A stretch of 5,532 nt of DNA from contig WLEH01000088.1 of the NCBI GenBank assembly GCA_009704345.1, forward strand, positions 1-5,532, written 5' to 3'. Every line of letters begins with the position of its first letter. Position 1 is the stretch's first letter. The notes under the pieces were generated by a model. The model was not told the origin of the DNA and made no database searches. It worked only from the letters and a program-made list of their open reading frames with translations. Positions 1 to 5,532 of this stretch are shown here, piece by piece. Both the position numbers and the translations under genes were made by a program. This stretch comes from Actinomycetota bacterium. GTDB taxonomy: Bacteria; Actinomycetota; Actinomycetes; S36-B12; UBA5976.

Positions 1-937
1 AGCCAGGATGACTTGCCAAGAATGGATACCGCACTTGCTTGATCAAGTTGTGCTTGCTCAAAAATTCAGCAATAGCAAGTGCGCTTTCGCTCATCCGAGT
101 TACCCTCATGGTTAGAGTCTCTAGTGATTTCAATACGGTCCACGCTGTAAACGGACTCATTGCCGGTCCAGTATGTCGAATAAATTGCTCTAGATGTTCT
201 GAAATATATTCACGACTACCCAATACTGCGCCACCTAAGGTGCGACCTTGGCCATCAATATGTTTGGTAGTGGAATAAACCACAACATCCGCGCCCAACT
301 CCAGTGGCCGCTGCAAAACCGGTGATGCCATGATGTTGTCGACAATAACTATTGCGCCAGCATTGTGTGCCAACTCACTAACCATTCTCAAATCAATAAT
401 CTCTAACATTGGATTGCTTGGTGTTTCGACAAAAACAACTTTGGTTGGCTTTGCTAGCGCTTTTTCCCAATCAGTCTTATTGTTGCCGTGAACAAACTCA
501 ACTTCAACGCCCCATTTAGGCAGTATTTCAGAGAGCACGACATAACAGGAAGAAAACATGGCGAATGAGGCAACAACTCGATCTCCCTTGGCAACAACTG
601 ATGCAACTGAAGCAAACATCGCTGCCATTCCGCTGGCAGTTGCCATGGCCGCCTCAGCACCTTCTATTGCGGCAAGTCGAGTTTCAAACATAGCAACGGT
701 TGGATTATTAAATCTGCTATAAACGAAATGATCTGTATCGCCGCTAAAGGAATTAGCTGCCTCTTCGGCGGAGGCATAAGTAAAGCCGCTAGTTAAATAA
801 AGCGCCTCGCCTGTTTCACCAAATCCGCTGCGAGCCAGTCCCGCTCTAACTGCCAGTGTCTCTGGTTGCAGCTCCCAATCAACTTTGGGTTCACCAGTTG
901 GACTGTGATATCCCCAGGGGCGATGTTGCTTGGTCAT
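1..937 (-). CDS. metZ: O-succinylhomoserine sulfhydrylase (partial, C-terminus missing)
   Basis: PLP-dependent enzyme of the Cys/Met metabolism (cystathionine gamma-synthase-like) family. It is expected to join O-succinylhomoserine (or the acetyl ester) and sulfide into homocysteine in the cytosol, the direct-sulfhydrylation route to methionine. The frame is open to the left edge. Counting from the ATG at 937, 312 residues are visible of a usual 390-400, so about 80 are lost. Visible motifs are YSRFNNPT (73-80) and SGM (102-104) for PLP phosphate binding, ETPSNP (171-176), Asp200 (VDN) facing the pyridine nitrogen, and the Schiff-base Lys225 in YSTTKHIDGQGR. The HIDGQGR-LGG stretch is the mark of MetZ rather than MetB, MetC or MetY, and RHTGPAMSPFTAW also matches actinobacterial MetZ as I know it. 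An in-frame ATG at 955 would add six residues (MTKICG). I prefer 937 because a -10-like box sits between the two. Neither start has a Shine-Dalgarno sequence. One oddity: the usual LFGS loop reads MFSS. Confidence 0.93.
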   Translation of the reverse strand, partial: MTKQHRPWGYHSPTGEPKVDWELQPETLAVRAGLARSGFGETGEALYLTSGFTYASAEEAANSFSGDTDHFVYSRFNNPTVAMFETRLAAIEGAEAAMATASGMAAMFASVASVVAKGDRVVASFAMFSSCYVVLSEILPKWGVEVEFVHGNNKTDWEKALAKPTKVVFVETPSNPMLEIIDLRMVSELAHNAGAIVIVDNIMASPVLQRPLELGADVVVYSTTKHIDGQGRTLGGAVLGSREYISEHLEQFIRHTGPAMSPFTAWTVLKSLETLTMRVTRMSESALAIAEFLSKHNLIKQVRYPFLASHPG

Positions 938-1018
938 GCCGCAAATCTTAGTCATTACGAGAAAGGTGAGATAGCGGCAATAGATGATTCTGACTGCTAA
1001 CCATGCTAGGAATATGCC
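938..1018. promoter_or_regulatory. Divergent intergenic region between metZ and the DUF885 gene
   Basis: These 81 bp must hold the promoters of both flanking genes, which are transcribed away from each other. On the plus strand a 5-bp direct repeat TGCTA occurs at 995-999 and 1004-1008, 9 bp apart. The second copy runs into AGGA (1008-1011), the probable ribosome binding site for the ATG at 1019, 7 nt further on. I could not place a convincing plus-strand -35/-10 pair. No known riboswitch fold (for example a SAM element before metZ) was recognised, and the space is too short for most of them. Confidence 0.5.
945..950 (-). promoter_or_regulatory. Possible -10 box for leaderless metZ
   Basis: On the minus strand TAAGAT agrees with TATAAT at T1, A2, A5 and T6. 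It ends 7 nt before the ATG at 937, the spacing expected if transcription starts on the A of the start codon. Leaderless mRNAs are common in Actinobacteria, and no purine-rich ribosome binding site precedes either the ATG at 937 or the one at 955. No good -35 lies at the usual 16-18 bp: a TTGCCG at 980-975 is 24 bp away. The call is inference from spacing and one hexamer. Confidence 0.35.
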
Positions 1019-2674
1019 ATGGCTAACCAATTCAGATCACCAATATTCGAACTAAGCGATGATTACGTATCGCAATCTGCCGCATTAAGCCCAATCTCGG
1101 CGACCAGTTTGGGCATCTCTGGGTATAACCATCAACTAGATGATTTTTCCCTAGCTGGCACGCAGCGCGCTGCCGATCTCACCAAACGCACTCTTGGTGC
1201 GCTGAGCATGCTGGACCCAATTGATGAAGTTGATCAGATTGCAAAAGCAGTTTTGGAAGAGCGAATGCGATCGAGTTTGGCGCTGCATGATTCGCGGGAG
1301 CGCCACATTCTATGGAATGTGATTGCGTCACCAGTTTCGCGAATTCGCCAAGTGTTTGAGCTGATGCCAAAAGAGTCGGCCGCTGATATTGATGCAATCA
1401 CGGCAAGAATGCATGCCATAGCTGATGCTCATAAATCTTGGATGGGAACAATTGAAGAGCTGGCGCACACCGGCAAGCGCACCGCTCAGCGGCAAGTCAC
1501 CGCAATTGCTACCCAATTGGAAACGATTAGTAAAGGCGCATACTCCAATATTGCCGCCAAAATAGATCCAGCGGGAAAGAATCCTGAATTGCATGCTGCT
1601 GCTAAAGCAGCTGAAGCATCATGCGCTCAAACGGGTGCCTGGTTACGCGAAACTTATCTACCGCTGGCCAATCCAGCAGATGCAGTAGGGGAAGAGCGCT
1701 ACGCGTTATGGTCAAGATTTTTTACTGGTGCCAATTTAAACTTGAAGGCCACTTATGAGTGGGGTTTAGAGGATTTAGCTCGAATTCATGATCGAATGTG
1801 GAAAGTGGCAGCCAAAATTAAGCCAGGAGCAACTAGTTTGCGTGAGGTTGCTGATCATTTAGAACAAGATGAACGCTACCTAATTCATGGTGAAGATAAT
1901 TTGCTTAAGCGGTTATCTAGTTTTATTGAGGAATCAGTTCGCAACCTTGATGGTGTGTATTTTGATATTGATGATCGAATTAAGAACTGTGAAGCGCGCC
2001 TAGCGCCGCAAGGTGCGGCAGCAGCGCCTTACTACATGGGGCCAAGCGAAGATTTATCCAGACCTGGAACAACTTGGTATCCAACGCTGGGCAAGACAAC
2101 ATTTGGTTGGTGGCACATTGCCTCCACCTGGTATCACGAAGCCGTCCCAGGCCATCACTTGCAAGTAGCCACTGTGGCAGTTGAGAAAGAACGGTTGAGT
2201 CGATTCCAACGCAGTAGCACTTTCATTAGCGGACACGGTGAAGGATGGGCACTTTATGCCGAGCGCTTTATGGATGAGCTAGGTGCGTTTGATGACCCAG
2301 GCCTCGAAATGGGCTACCTCTCCGCGCAAGCAATGCGTGCCACTCGAGTTGTAATTGATATTGGGATGCATCTTGGTTACACCAATCCAGATGGCAAATT
2401 GTGGGATGCGGAAACTGGGTTTAGAGCATTGGTTGATCAAGCATTAGTGAACGAGGATTTTGCTCGAAGCGAGATTGATCGCTACTTGGGCTGGCCTGGT
2501 CAAGCGATTGCCTACAAGGTAGGGGAGCGAGTATGGCTGCGTGCTCGCGAAGATGCGAAAAATCGATTAGGTGCAAAGTTCAACATTAAGAACTTCCATA
2601 ATTACGCGCTGAAACTTGGTCCGATGGGACTAGATCCGCTAGAAGCGACCCTTGCCAACTGGCAAGGTAACTAA
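1019..2674 (+). CDS. DUF885 family putative zinc metallopeptidase
   Basis: 551-residue protein with the hallmarks of DUF885, a family related to zincin-type peptidases and carboxypeptidases whose physiological substrates are mostly unknown. The metal site is HEAVPGHH (373-380): the HExxxGHH form, with His373 and a His at 379/380 as likely zinc ligands and Glu374 as likely catalytic base. HGEGWALYAER (406-416) follows; a Glu in it probably supplies another ligand. RVVIDIGMH (443-451) and YLGWPGQAIAYKVG (489-502) are further conserved blocks near the C-terminus. The N-terminal 350 residues are mostly helical and charged, with no signal peptide, lipobox or membrane segment, so a cytosolic enzyme is expected, perhaps in peptide turnover (inference). 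Length is normal for the family and the frame is intact. The ATG at 1019 has AGGA 7 nt upstream. The gene is divergent from metZ and lies 20 bp before the MFS gene, with which it probably shares a transcript. Confidence 0.9.
   Translation: MANQFRSPIFELSDDYVSQSAALSPISATSLGISGYNHQLDDFSLAGTQRAADLTKRTLGALSMLDPIDEVDQIAKAVLEERMRSSLALHDSRERHILWNVIASPVSRIRQVFELMPKESAADIDAITARMHAIADAHKSWMGTIEELAHTGKRTAQRQVTAIATQLETISKGAYSNIAAKIDPAGKNPELHAAAKAAEASCAQTGAWLRETYLPLANPADAVGEERYALWSRFFTGANLNLKATYEWGLEDLARIHDRMWKVAAKIKPGATSLREVADHLEQDERYLIHGEDNLLKRLSSFIEESVRNLDGVYFDIDDRIKNCEARLAPQGAAAAPYYMGPSEDLSRPGTTWYPTLGKTTFGWWHIASTWYHEAVPGHHLQVATVAVEKERLSRFQRSSTFISGHGEGWALYAERFMDELGAFDDPGLEMGYLSAQAMRATRVVIDIGMHLGYTNPDGKLWDAETGFRALVDQALVNEDFARSEIDRYLGWPGQAIAYKVGERVWLRAREDAKNRLGAKFNIKNFHNYALKLGPMGLDPLEATLANWQGN
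2650..2667 (+). repeat. Perfect inverted repeat (hairpin) at the 3' end of the DUF885 gene
   Basis: CCTTGCC (2650-2656) and GGCAAGG (2661-2667) form a perfect 7-bp stem closing an AACT loop; A2657 and T2660 could add an eighth pair. It lies wholly inside the coding sequence, ending 4 bases before the TAA at 2672-2674. A run of five T (2688-2692) follows, but about 20 nt downstream rather than directly after the stem, so this is not a standard intrinsic terminator. It may be a partial terminator, an mRNA-stability stem that sets the level of the downstream MFS gene, or only a by-product of coding. Confidence 0.5.
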
Positions 2675-2694
2675 TCTCCAGATCGGATTTTTAA

Positions 2695-3900
2695 TTGAGT
2701 TCACTTGGTATTGGGTTTAACCGACTCTGGGCTGCCAGTTTGACAGGTAATTTGGCCGATGGTTTATTGCGAACAGCTGCACCGCTACTGGCAGTTTCGC
2801 TCACCACCGATCCGGTTTTGATTTCTCTACTTGGCGCAATAGTGATGTTGCCTTGGTTATTTTTTGCTATTCCAGTAGGTGGCATTGTTGATCGAGTTGA
2901 TCGACGCAAAGCCATTGCCATCTCGAATGCGGCAAGATTTTTAGTTGCAGCTGGAGTGGCAGTAATTGTTTCCCTGGATGCGATGACAATCGAACTCCTA
3001 TTTCTCGGCGCATTCATAATTGGTATCTGTGAAGTGGTAGCCGATACTGCGGCGCAAGCAATGGTGCCGCAAATTTTGGATAAATCGCAATATGAGTCTG
3101 GCAACTCGCGACTCCAAATGTCTGAAACAGTGGTCTCACAATTTGTTGGTGCACCTGCTAGCGGTTTTCTTTATGCTGCCGCAATATTTTTACCATTTGC
3201 TGCAACCGCATTAGGGTTTATTGTGGCGGCAGTATTGGTGCTTTTGATTCCAAGAAATTATCAGCGCGATTTATCTCAAGTATCAATCAAATCTGATGAA
3301 AAGTTTTTAACGAGTTTGAGTTTCGGTCTCAAATATTTGTATCAAGACAAAAAATTGTTTCGGTTAGTTTTGACCACAACTGCAATTGGATTTGCTTATT
3401 CAGCAAGCAGTGCAGTGGTTGCCTTGTTCATGATTGAAGATCTTGGCGTTGCGCCAATGTATTTTGGTGTGGTGCTCACAGTGCAAGGTGTTGGCGCATT
3501 ATTGGGGGCTGCTACCACCACTTACTGGACAAAACGTTTTGGTCGGTCAGACGTGTTGGCAATCACTATTTTGTTGACATCAGTCAATGTTTTTGTTACA
3601 GGGTTGTCATCCAACATATTGGTATTTGCTGCAATTACATCAATAACTGGCTATCTCATTTCAATCTGGAATATTTTGTTGATGAGCACCTATCAGGATT
3701 TGATTCCAAACGAATTGTTTGGACGCATTCATGGTGCACGACGAACTTTGGTTTGGGGCATGATGCCACTTGGTTCGATTTTGGGCGGATTCATTGCTCG
3801 AATTGACTTGGCGGCGCCATTCTTAGTAGGCGGTATTGCCGCAACCGTTGTCGCACTTCTCAACTACCGGTTCATTACAACACTTGTCAAAAAGCCATAA
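2695..3900 (+). CDS. MFS transporter, MFS_3/EntS-like exporter
   Basis: 401-residue inner-membrane protein of the Major Facilitator Superfamily, with about 12 hydrophobic segments and a charged central loop near residues 186-222. The loop between TM2 and TM3 carries motif A as GGIVDRVDRRK (62-72; Asp66, Arg67, Arg70, Arg71). The late DLIPNELFGRIHGARR...PLGSILGG block (335-365) is typical of the MFS_3 group that contains the enterobactin exporter EntS and macrolide-efflux-like proteins. This supports proton-driven export of a small molecule; the substrate cannot be told. The start is TTG at 2695. A stop (TAA, 2692-2694) sits directly before it in frame, so no earlier start exists, and a weak GGA lies 7 nt upstream. 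The N-terminus from there (FNRLWAASLTGNLADG) fits family N-termini well. The gap to the DUF885 stop is 20 bp, which suggests co-transcription. No cotranscribed regulator is visible. Confidence 0.88.
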   Translation: MSSLGIGFNRLWAASLTGNLADGLLRTAAPLLAVSLTTDPVLISLLGAIVMLPWLFFAIPVGGIVDRVDRRKAIAISNAARFLVAAGVAVIVSLDAMTIELLFLGAFIIGICEVVADTAAQAMVPQILDKSQYESGNSRLQMSETVVSQFVGAPASGFLYAAAIFLPFAATALGFIVAAVLVLLIPRNYQRDLSQVSIKSDEKFLTSLSFGLKYLYQDKKLFRLVLTTTAIGFAYSASSAVVALFMIEDLGVAPMYFGVVLTVQGVGALLGAATTTYWTKRFGRSDVLAITILLTSVNVFVTGLSSNILVFAAITSITGYLISIWNILLMSTYQDLIPNELFGRIHGARRTLVWGMMPLGSILGGFIARIDLAAPFLVGGIAATVVALLNYRFITTLVKKP

Positions 3901-3933
3901 ATCAGCCAATAGCACCCAATGGCGCTGCACAGC

Positions 3934-3949
3934 TTCTAGAAAATCGATT
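3934..3949. repeat. Two abutting 8-bp palindromes
   Basis: TTCTAGAA (3934-3941) is followed immediately by AATCGATT (3942-3949), each a perfect palindrome. They lie 34 bp after the MFS stop codon. Such sites can be repressor half-site arrays, but short AT-rich palindromes also arise by chance. No function is assigned. Confidence 0.3.
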
Positions 3950-4011
3950 CAAAGCACGAGATTGTGACGCCCTTTCATTATGACCACCCATTAATCTAAA
4001 AGGTTCTGGCT

Positions 4012-4028
4012 GGAGTAGATTTCTACCC
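4012..4028 (+). repeat. Short inverted repeat upstream of the ABC operon ribosome binding site
   Basis: GTAGA and TCTAC (4015-4019 and 4022-4026) flank a TT centre, a perfect 12-bp palindrome. GG (4012-4013) and CC (4027-4028) extend it if A4014 is bulged. It ends 7 bp before the AAGGTGAT ribosome binding site. It could be an operator for a TetR-, MarR- or GntR-type regulator, as many DrrAB-type exporters are controlled that way, or a small 5'UTR hairpin. No regulator gene is present in the window to support either reading. Confidence 0.3.
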
Positions 4029-4035
4029 TAAAACT

Positions 4036-4043
4036 AAGGTGAT
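4036..4043 (+). promoter_or_regulatory. Strong Shine-Dalgarno site of the ABC ATPase gene
   Basis: AAGGTGAT matches the 16S rRNA tail (complement of ATCACCTT) over eight bases and stands just before the ATG at 4046. It is the best ribosome binding site in the window and fixes the start of the ATPase. It contrasts with the weak or absent sites before metZ and the MFS gene, suggesting that the exporter operon is translated efficiently once transcribed. Confidence 0.75.
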
Positions 4044-4045
4044 TT

Positions 4046-5026
4046 ATGAATTTAGCTATATCGGCCACCGACCTGGTGAAGACTTACCCAAAGGGTAAAG
4101 TTCGAGCCCTTGATAACCTCTCATTGGAGGTGCAAGAGGGGACCGTGTTAGGTGTGCTTGGTCCAAACGGAGCAGGCAAGACCACTTGCGTGCGAGTGCT
4201 AAGTACGCTGTTGAAGCCCGACTCCGGGTCGGCAACAGTTGCTGGCATAGATGTCATCAATCACCCAGACCAGGTAAGAAAACTAATCGGACTCTCTGGT
4301 CAATATGCAGCAGTTGATGAATCTTTAACCGGCTGGGATAACTTGGTTATGTTCGGCCGGCTCTATCACTTATCAAATTCGCAGGCAAAGGCTCGAGCCA
4401 CCGAGCTGCTAGAGCAATTCAAGTTAACTGATGCTGCAAAGCGAGCAATCACCACATATTCCGGTGGAATGCGTCGTCGCCTTGATTTGGCTGCCGCACT
4501 AATTGTGCGTCCGAAAGTTTTATTCTTGGACGAACCAACTACTGGACTTGACCCACGCGGCCGCCTTGATATGTGGGATGTCATTAAAGATCTTGTTGCT
4601 GGTGGTACCACATTATTATTGACAACTCAGTATTTAGAAGAAGCAGACCAGCTAGCTGATCGAATCGCCGTTATTGATCATGGCAAAGTAATTGCAACTG
4701 GTACTGCAGATGAACTAAAGACACAAGTAGGTGGCGAGAAACTAGAAGTAACAGTTGCCCCAGGCAGCCTTGCTGCTGCAAAGGCCGCCCTGGAATTAAT
4801 TTCAGGGAACGACGCTTTTGTTGACGAGCAGTTTAATCGAGTGGCAGTTGCGGTAAGTGGTGGCAGCAGTGCGCTAACTGATGTAGTGCGAGCGCTTGAT
4901 AGCAGATCAATTGCAATTATGGACTTAGCGCTCAAGCGACCTTCATTAGACGATGTGTTTTTAGCGTTGACTGGACATGTTGCTGAAACTGAACCAGAAG
5001 TAGAAGTTAAGGGGCGCCGCCGATGA
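4046..5026 (+). CDS. DrrA-type ABC exporter ATP-binding protein
   Basis: 326-residue cytoplasmic ATPase that should power the membrane permease encoded next to it. All nucleotide-binding motifs are present: Walker A GPNGAGKTT (39-47), Q-loop Gln86 in GLSGQYAAVDE, signature YSGGMRRRLDLA (138-149), and Walker B VLFLDEP (158-164) with catalytic Glu163, then D-loop TTGLDP. The H-loop position carries Gln195 (TTQYLEEAD) rather than His; this is usual in the daunorubicin-resistance DrrA subfamily. The C-terminal extension (about 225-326) includes LKRPSLDDVFLALTGH (296-311), corresponding to the LDEVF motif of DrrA. These features place it with DrrA-like ATPases that export hydrophobic drugs, antibiotics or lipids; the real substrate is unknown. 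The protein ends in a basic KGRRR tail whose last codons overlap the permease start (ATGA), so the two are translationally coupled. The frame is complete and of normal length. Confidence 0.94.
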   Translation: MNLAISATDLVKTYPKGKVRALDNLSLEVQEGTVLGVLGPNGAGKTTCVRVLSTLLKPDSGSATVAGIDVINHPDQVRKLIGLSGQYAAVDESLTGWDNLVMFGRLYHLSNSQAKARATELLEQFKLTDAAKRAITTYSGGMRRRLDLAAALIVRPKVLFLDEPTTGLDPRGRLDMWDVIKDLVAGGTTLLLTTQYLEEADQLADRIAVIDHGKVIATGTADELKTQVGGEKLEVTVAPGSLAAAKAALELISGNDAFVDEQFNRVAVAVSGGSSALTDVVRALDSRSIAIMDLALKRPSLDDVFLALTGHVAETEPEVEVKGRRR

Positions 5027-5532
5027 GTGCGATTAAAGATGGATTGATCATCACAAAGCGACAATTGCTACAGCTAAGTCGCGTTCCTGAAGTTTTGATT
5101 TTTTCTACAATACAACCGGTAATGTTCGTTTTGTTATTCCGTTATGTTTTTGGTGGCGCGATTGATACACCAGGTACTGATTATGTTCAATTTTTAATGC
5201 CGGGTATTTTCGTTCAAACCGTGGCATTCACCTTGGCCACCACTTCAGTTGGCTTAGCAATGGATATGACTAAGGGCTTGATTGATCGATTCCGTTCGTT
5301 GCCGATCGCTCGCTCGGCAGTTATTCTGGGTCGCACTCTAGGAGATGCCACCTTAAACATTGTGGTCTTAGTCGTTATGGCCCTAACTGGACTAATTGTA
5401 GGTTGGCGCCCAAGTTCTTCGATCATCTCAATTTTGGCAGGCTTCTTGCTATTAATGCTTTTTGGCTATGCGATGTCTTGGATTGGCATATTAATTGGAC
5501 TATCAGTTCGAGATGCGAGAACTGCAAACAAT
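5023..5532 (+). CDS. DrrB-type ABC-2 exporter permease (partial, C-terminus missing)
   Basis: Membrane partner of the preceding ATPase. The ATG at 5023 overlaps the ATPase stop TGA (5024-5026), and the frame is open to the right edge, giving 170 residues of an expected 250-280. It begins with a short amphipathic cytoplasmic segment (1-22), then hydrophobic stretches at about 23-45, 57-80, 103-128 and 133-160, the usual ABC-2 topology in which two more helices would follow. YVQFLMPGIFVQTVAFTLAT (54-73) and the cytoplasmic loop MTKGLIDRFRSLPIARSAVILGR (82-104) are strongly conserved in DrrB-like permeases; the loop resembles the EAA-like region that contacts the ATPase. The pair would act as a dimer of each subunit in the cell membrane to export a hydrophobic compound. 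Start choice rests on the ATGA overlap and the family-typical N-terminus; the missing end prevents any check on intactness. Confidence 0.93.
   Translation, partial: MSAIKDGLIITKRQLLQLSRVPEVLIFSTIQPVMFVLLFRYVFGGAIDTPGTDYVQFLMPGIFVQTVAFTLATTSVGLAMDMTKGLIDRFRSLPIARSAVILGRTLGDATLNIVVLVVMALTGLIVGWRPSSSIISILAGFLLLMLFGYAMSWIGILIGLSVRDARTANN

Larger units (their letters stand above)
3901..4045. promoter_or_regulatory. Intergenic region before the ABC exporter operon
   Basis: 145 bp without a credible gene, lying between two plus-strand genes. It should hold the end of the MFS transcript and the promoter of the ABC operon. No GC-rich stem followed by a T-tract was found, so any terminator is not of the classic type. 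A possible -10 TAATCT (3992-3997) has no matching -35, so no promoter is called. Small palindromes at 3934-3949 and 4015-4026 are listed separately. Confidence 0.5.

Noticed and set aside
39..278. 79-codon open frame on the plus strand
   Set aside because: It is opposite the well-supported metZ frame, including the PLP-lysine region, and has no recognisable features.
956..1018. Possible SAM-type riboswitch upstream of metZ
   Set aside because: The region is only about 60 bp and must also serve the divergent gene; I could not find the conserved core or pseudoknot of a SAM riboswitch.
2691..3104. 137-codon open frame on the minus strand
   Set aside because: It lies wholly opposite the MFS gene, has low-complexity Ser/Thr/Ala-rich composition with no recognisable domain, and is explained by codon bias of the real gene.
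3980..3994. Tiny ORF ATG-ACC-ACC-CAT-TAA that could be read as a leader peptide
   Set aside because: Four codons arise easily by chance; there is no ribosome binding site, no alternative stem-loop set for attenuation, and the downstream genes are not amino-acid biosynthetic.
3901..4045. Intrinsic terminator after the MFS gene, and a sigma-70-like promoter for the ABC operon
   Set aside because: No GC-rich stem plus T-tract is present. TTGTGA (3962-3967) and TAATCT (3992-3997) are 24 bp apart, too far to be a standard -35/-10 pair.
4678..5064. 128-codon open frame on the minus strand
   Set aside because: It is antisense to the ATPase and the start of the permease, both strongly supported; its translation resembles no family.
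1..5532. Mobile element, CRISPR array, tRNA or rRNA gene, defence system
   Set aside because: No transposase, integrase, terminal repeats, spaced direct repeats or tRNA-like cloverleaf were seen; all long frames are accounted for by metabolic and transport genes.

Overview
The window looks like a stretch of actinobacterial chromosome. Two things suggest this. The partial MetZ protein closely resembles actinobacterial O-succinylhomoserine sulfhydrylases, and the DrrA/DrrB-type ABC exporter pair is typical of Actinobacteria. Base composition is moderate, judged by eye as well below the high GC of Streptomyces or Mycobacterium. Genes are tightly packed, with TTG and ATGA-type junctions. A small-genome aquatic actinobacterium, for example the acI/Nanopelagicales group, is a reasonable guess, but it is inference and not proven by the sequence.

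Layout. Positions 1-937 (minus strand) hold most of metZ, which makes homocysteine for methionine synthesis; its C-terminus lies beyond the left edge. A short divergent promoter region of about 80 bp separates it from 1019-2674 (plus), a DUF885-family putative zinc metallopeptidase. Only 20 bp later comes 2695-3900 (plus), an MFS exporter of the MFS_3/EntS-like type, probably co-transcribed with DUF885 and starting at TTG. A 145-bp gap with several small palindromes follows. Then 4046-5026 (plus) encodes a DrrA-type ABC ATPase, overlapping by 4 bp (ATGA) with 5023-5532 (plus), the DrrB-type membrane permease, which is cut by the right edge after 170 residues.

How the genes work together. metZ is housekeeping and is only divergently adjacent to the rest. 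The ATPase and permease clearly form one exporter of the ABC-2 class. The MFS protein next to it may be a second, separate efflux route, so the right half of the window is an export-rich neighbourhood; the substrates cannot be read from sequence.

There is no RNA gene, mobile element, CRISPR array or integration scar that I can support. I found no convincing undescribed system. The points of interest are fine-scale: a possible leaderless metZ start, a strong hairpin at the end of the DUF885 gene, palindromes before the ABC operon, and the glutamine in the ATPase H-loop.
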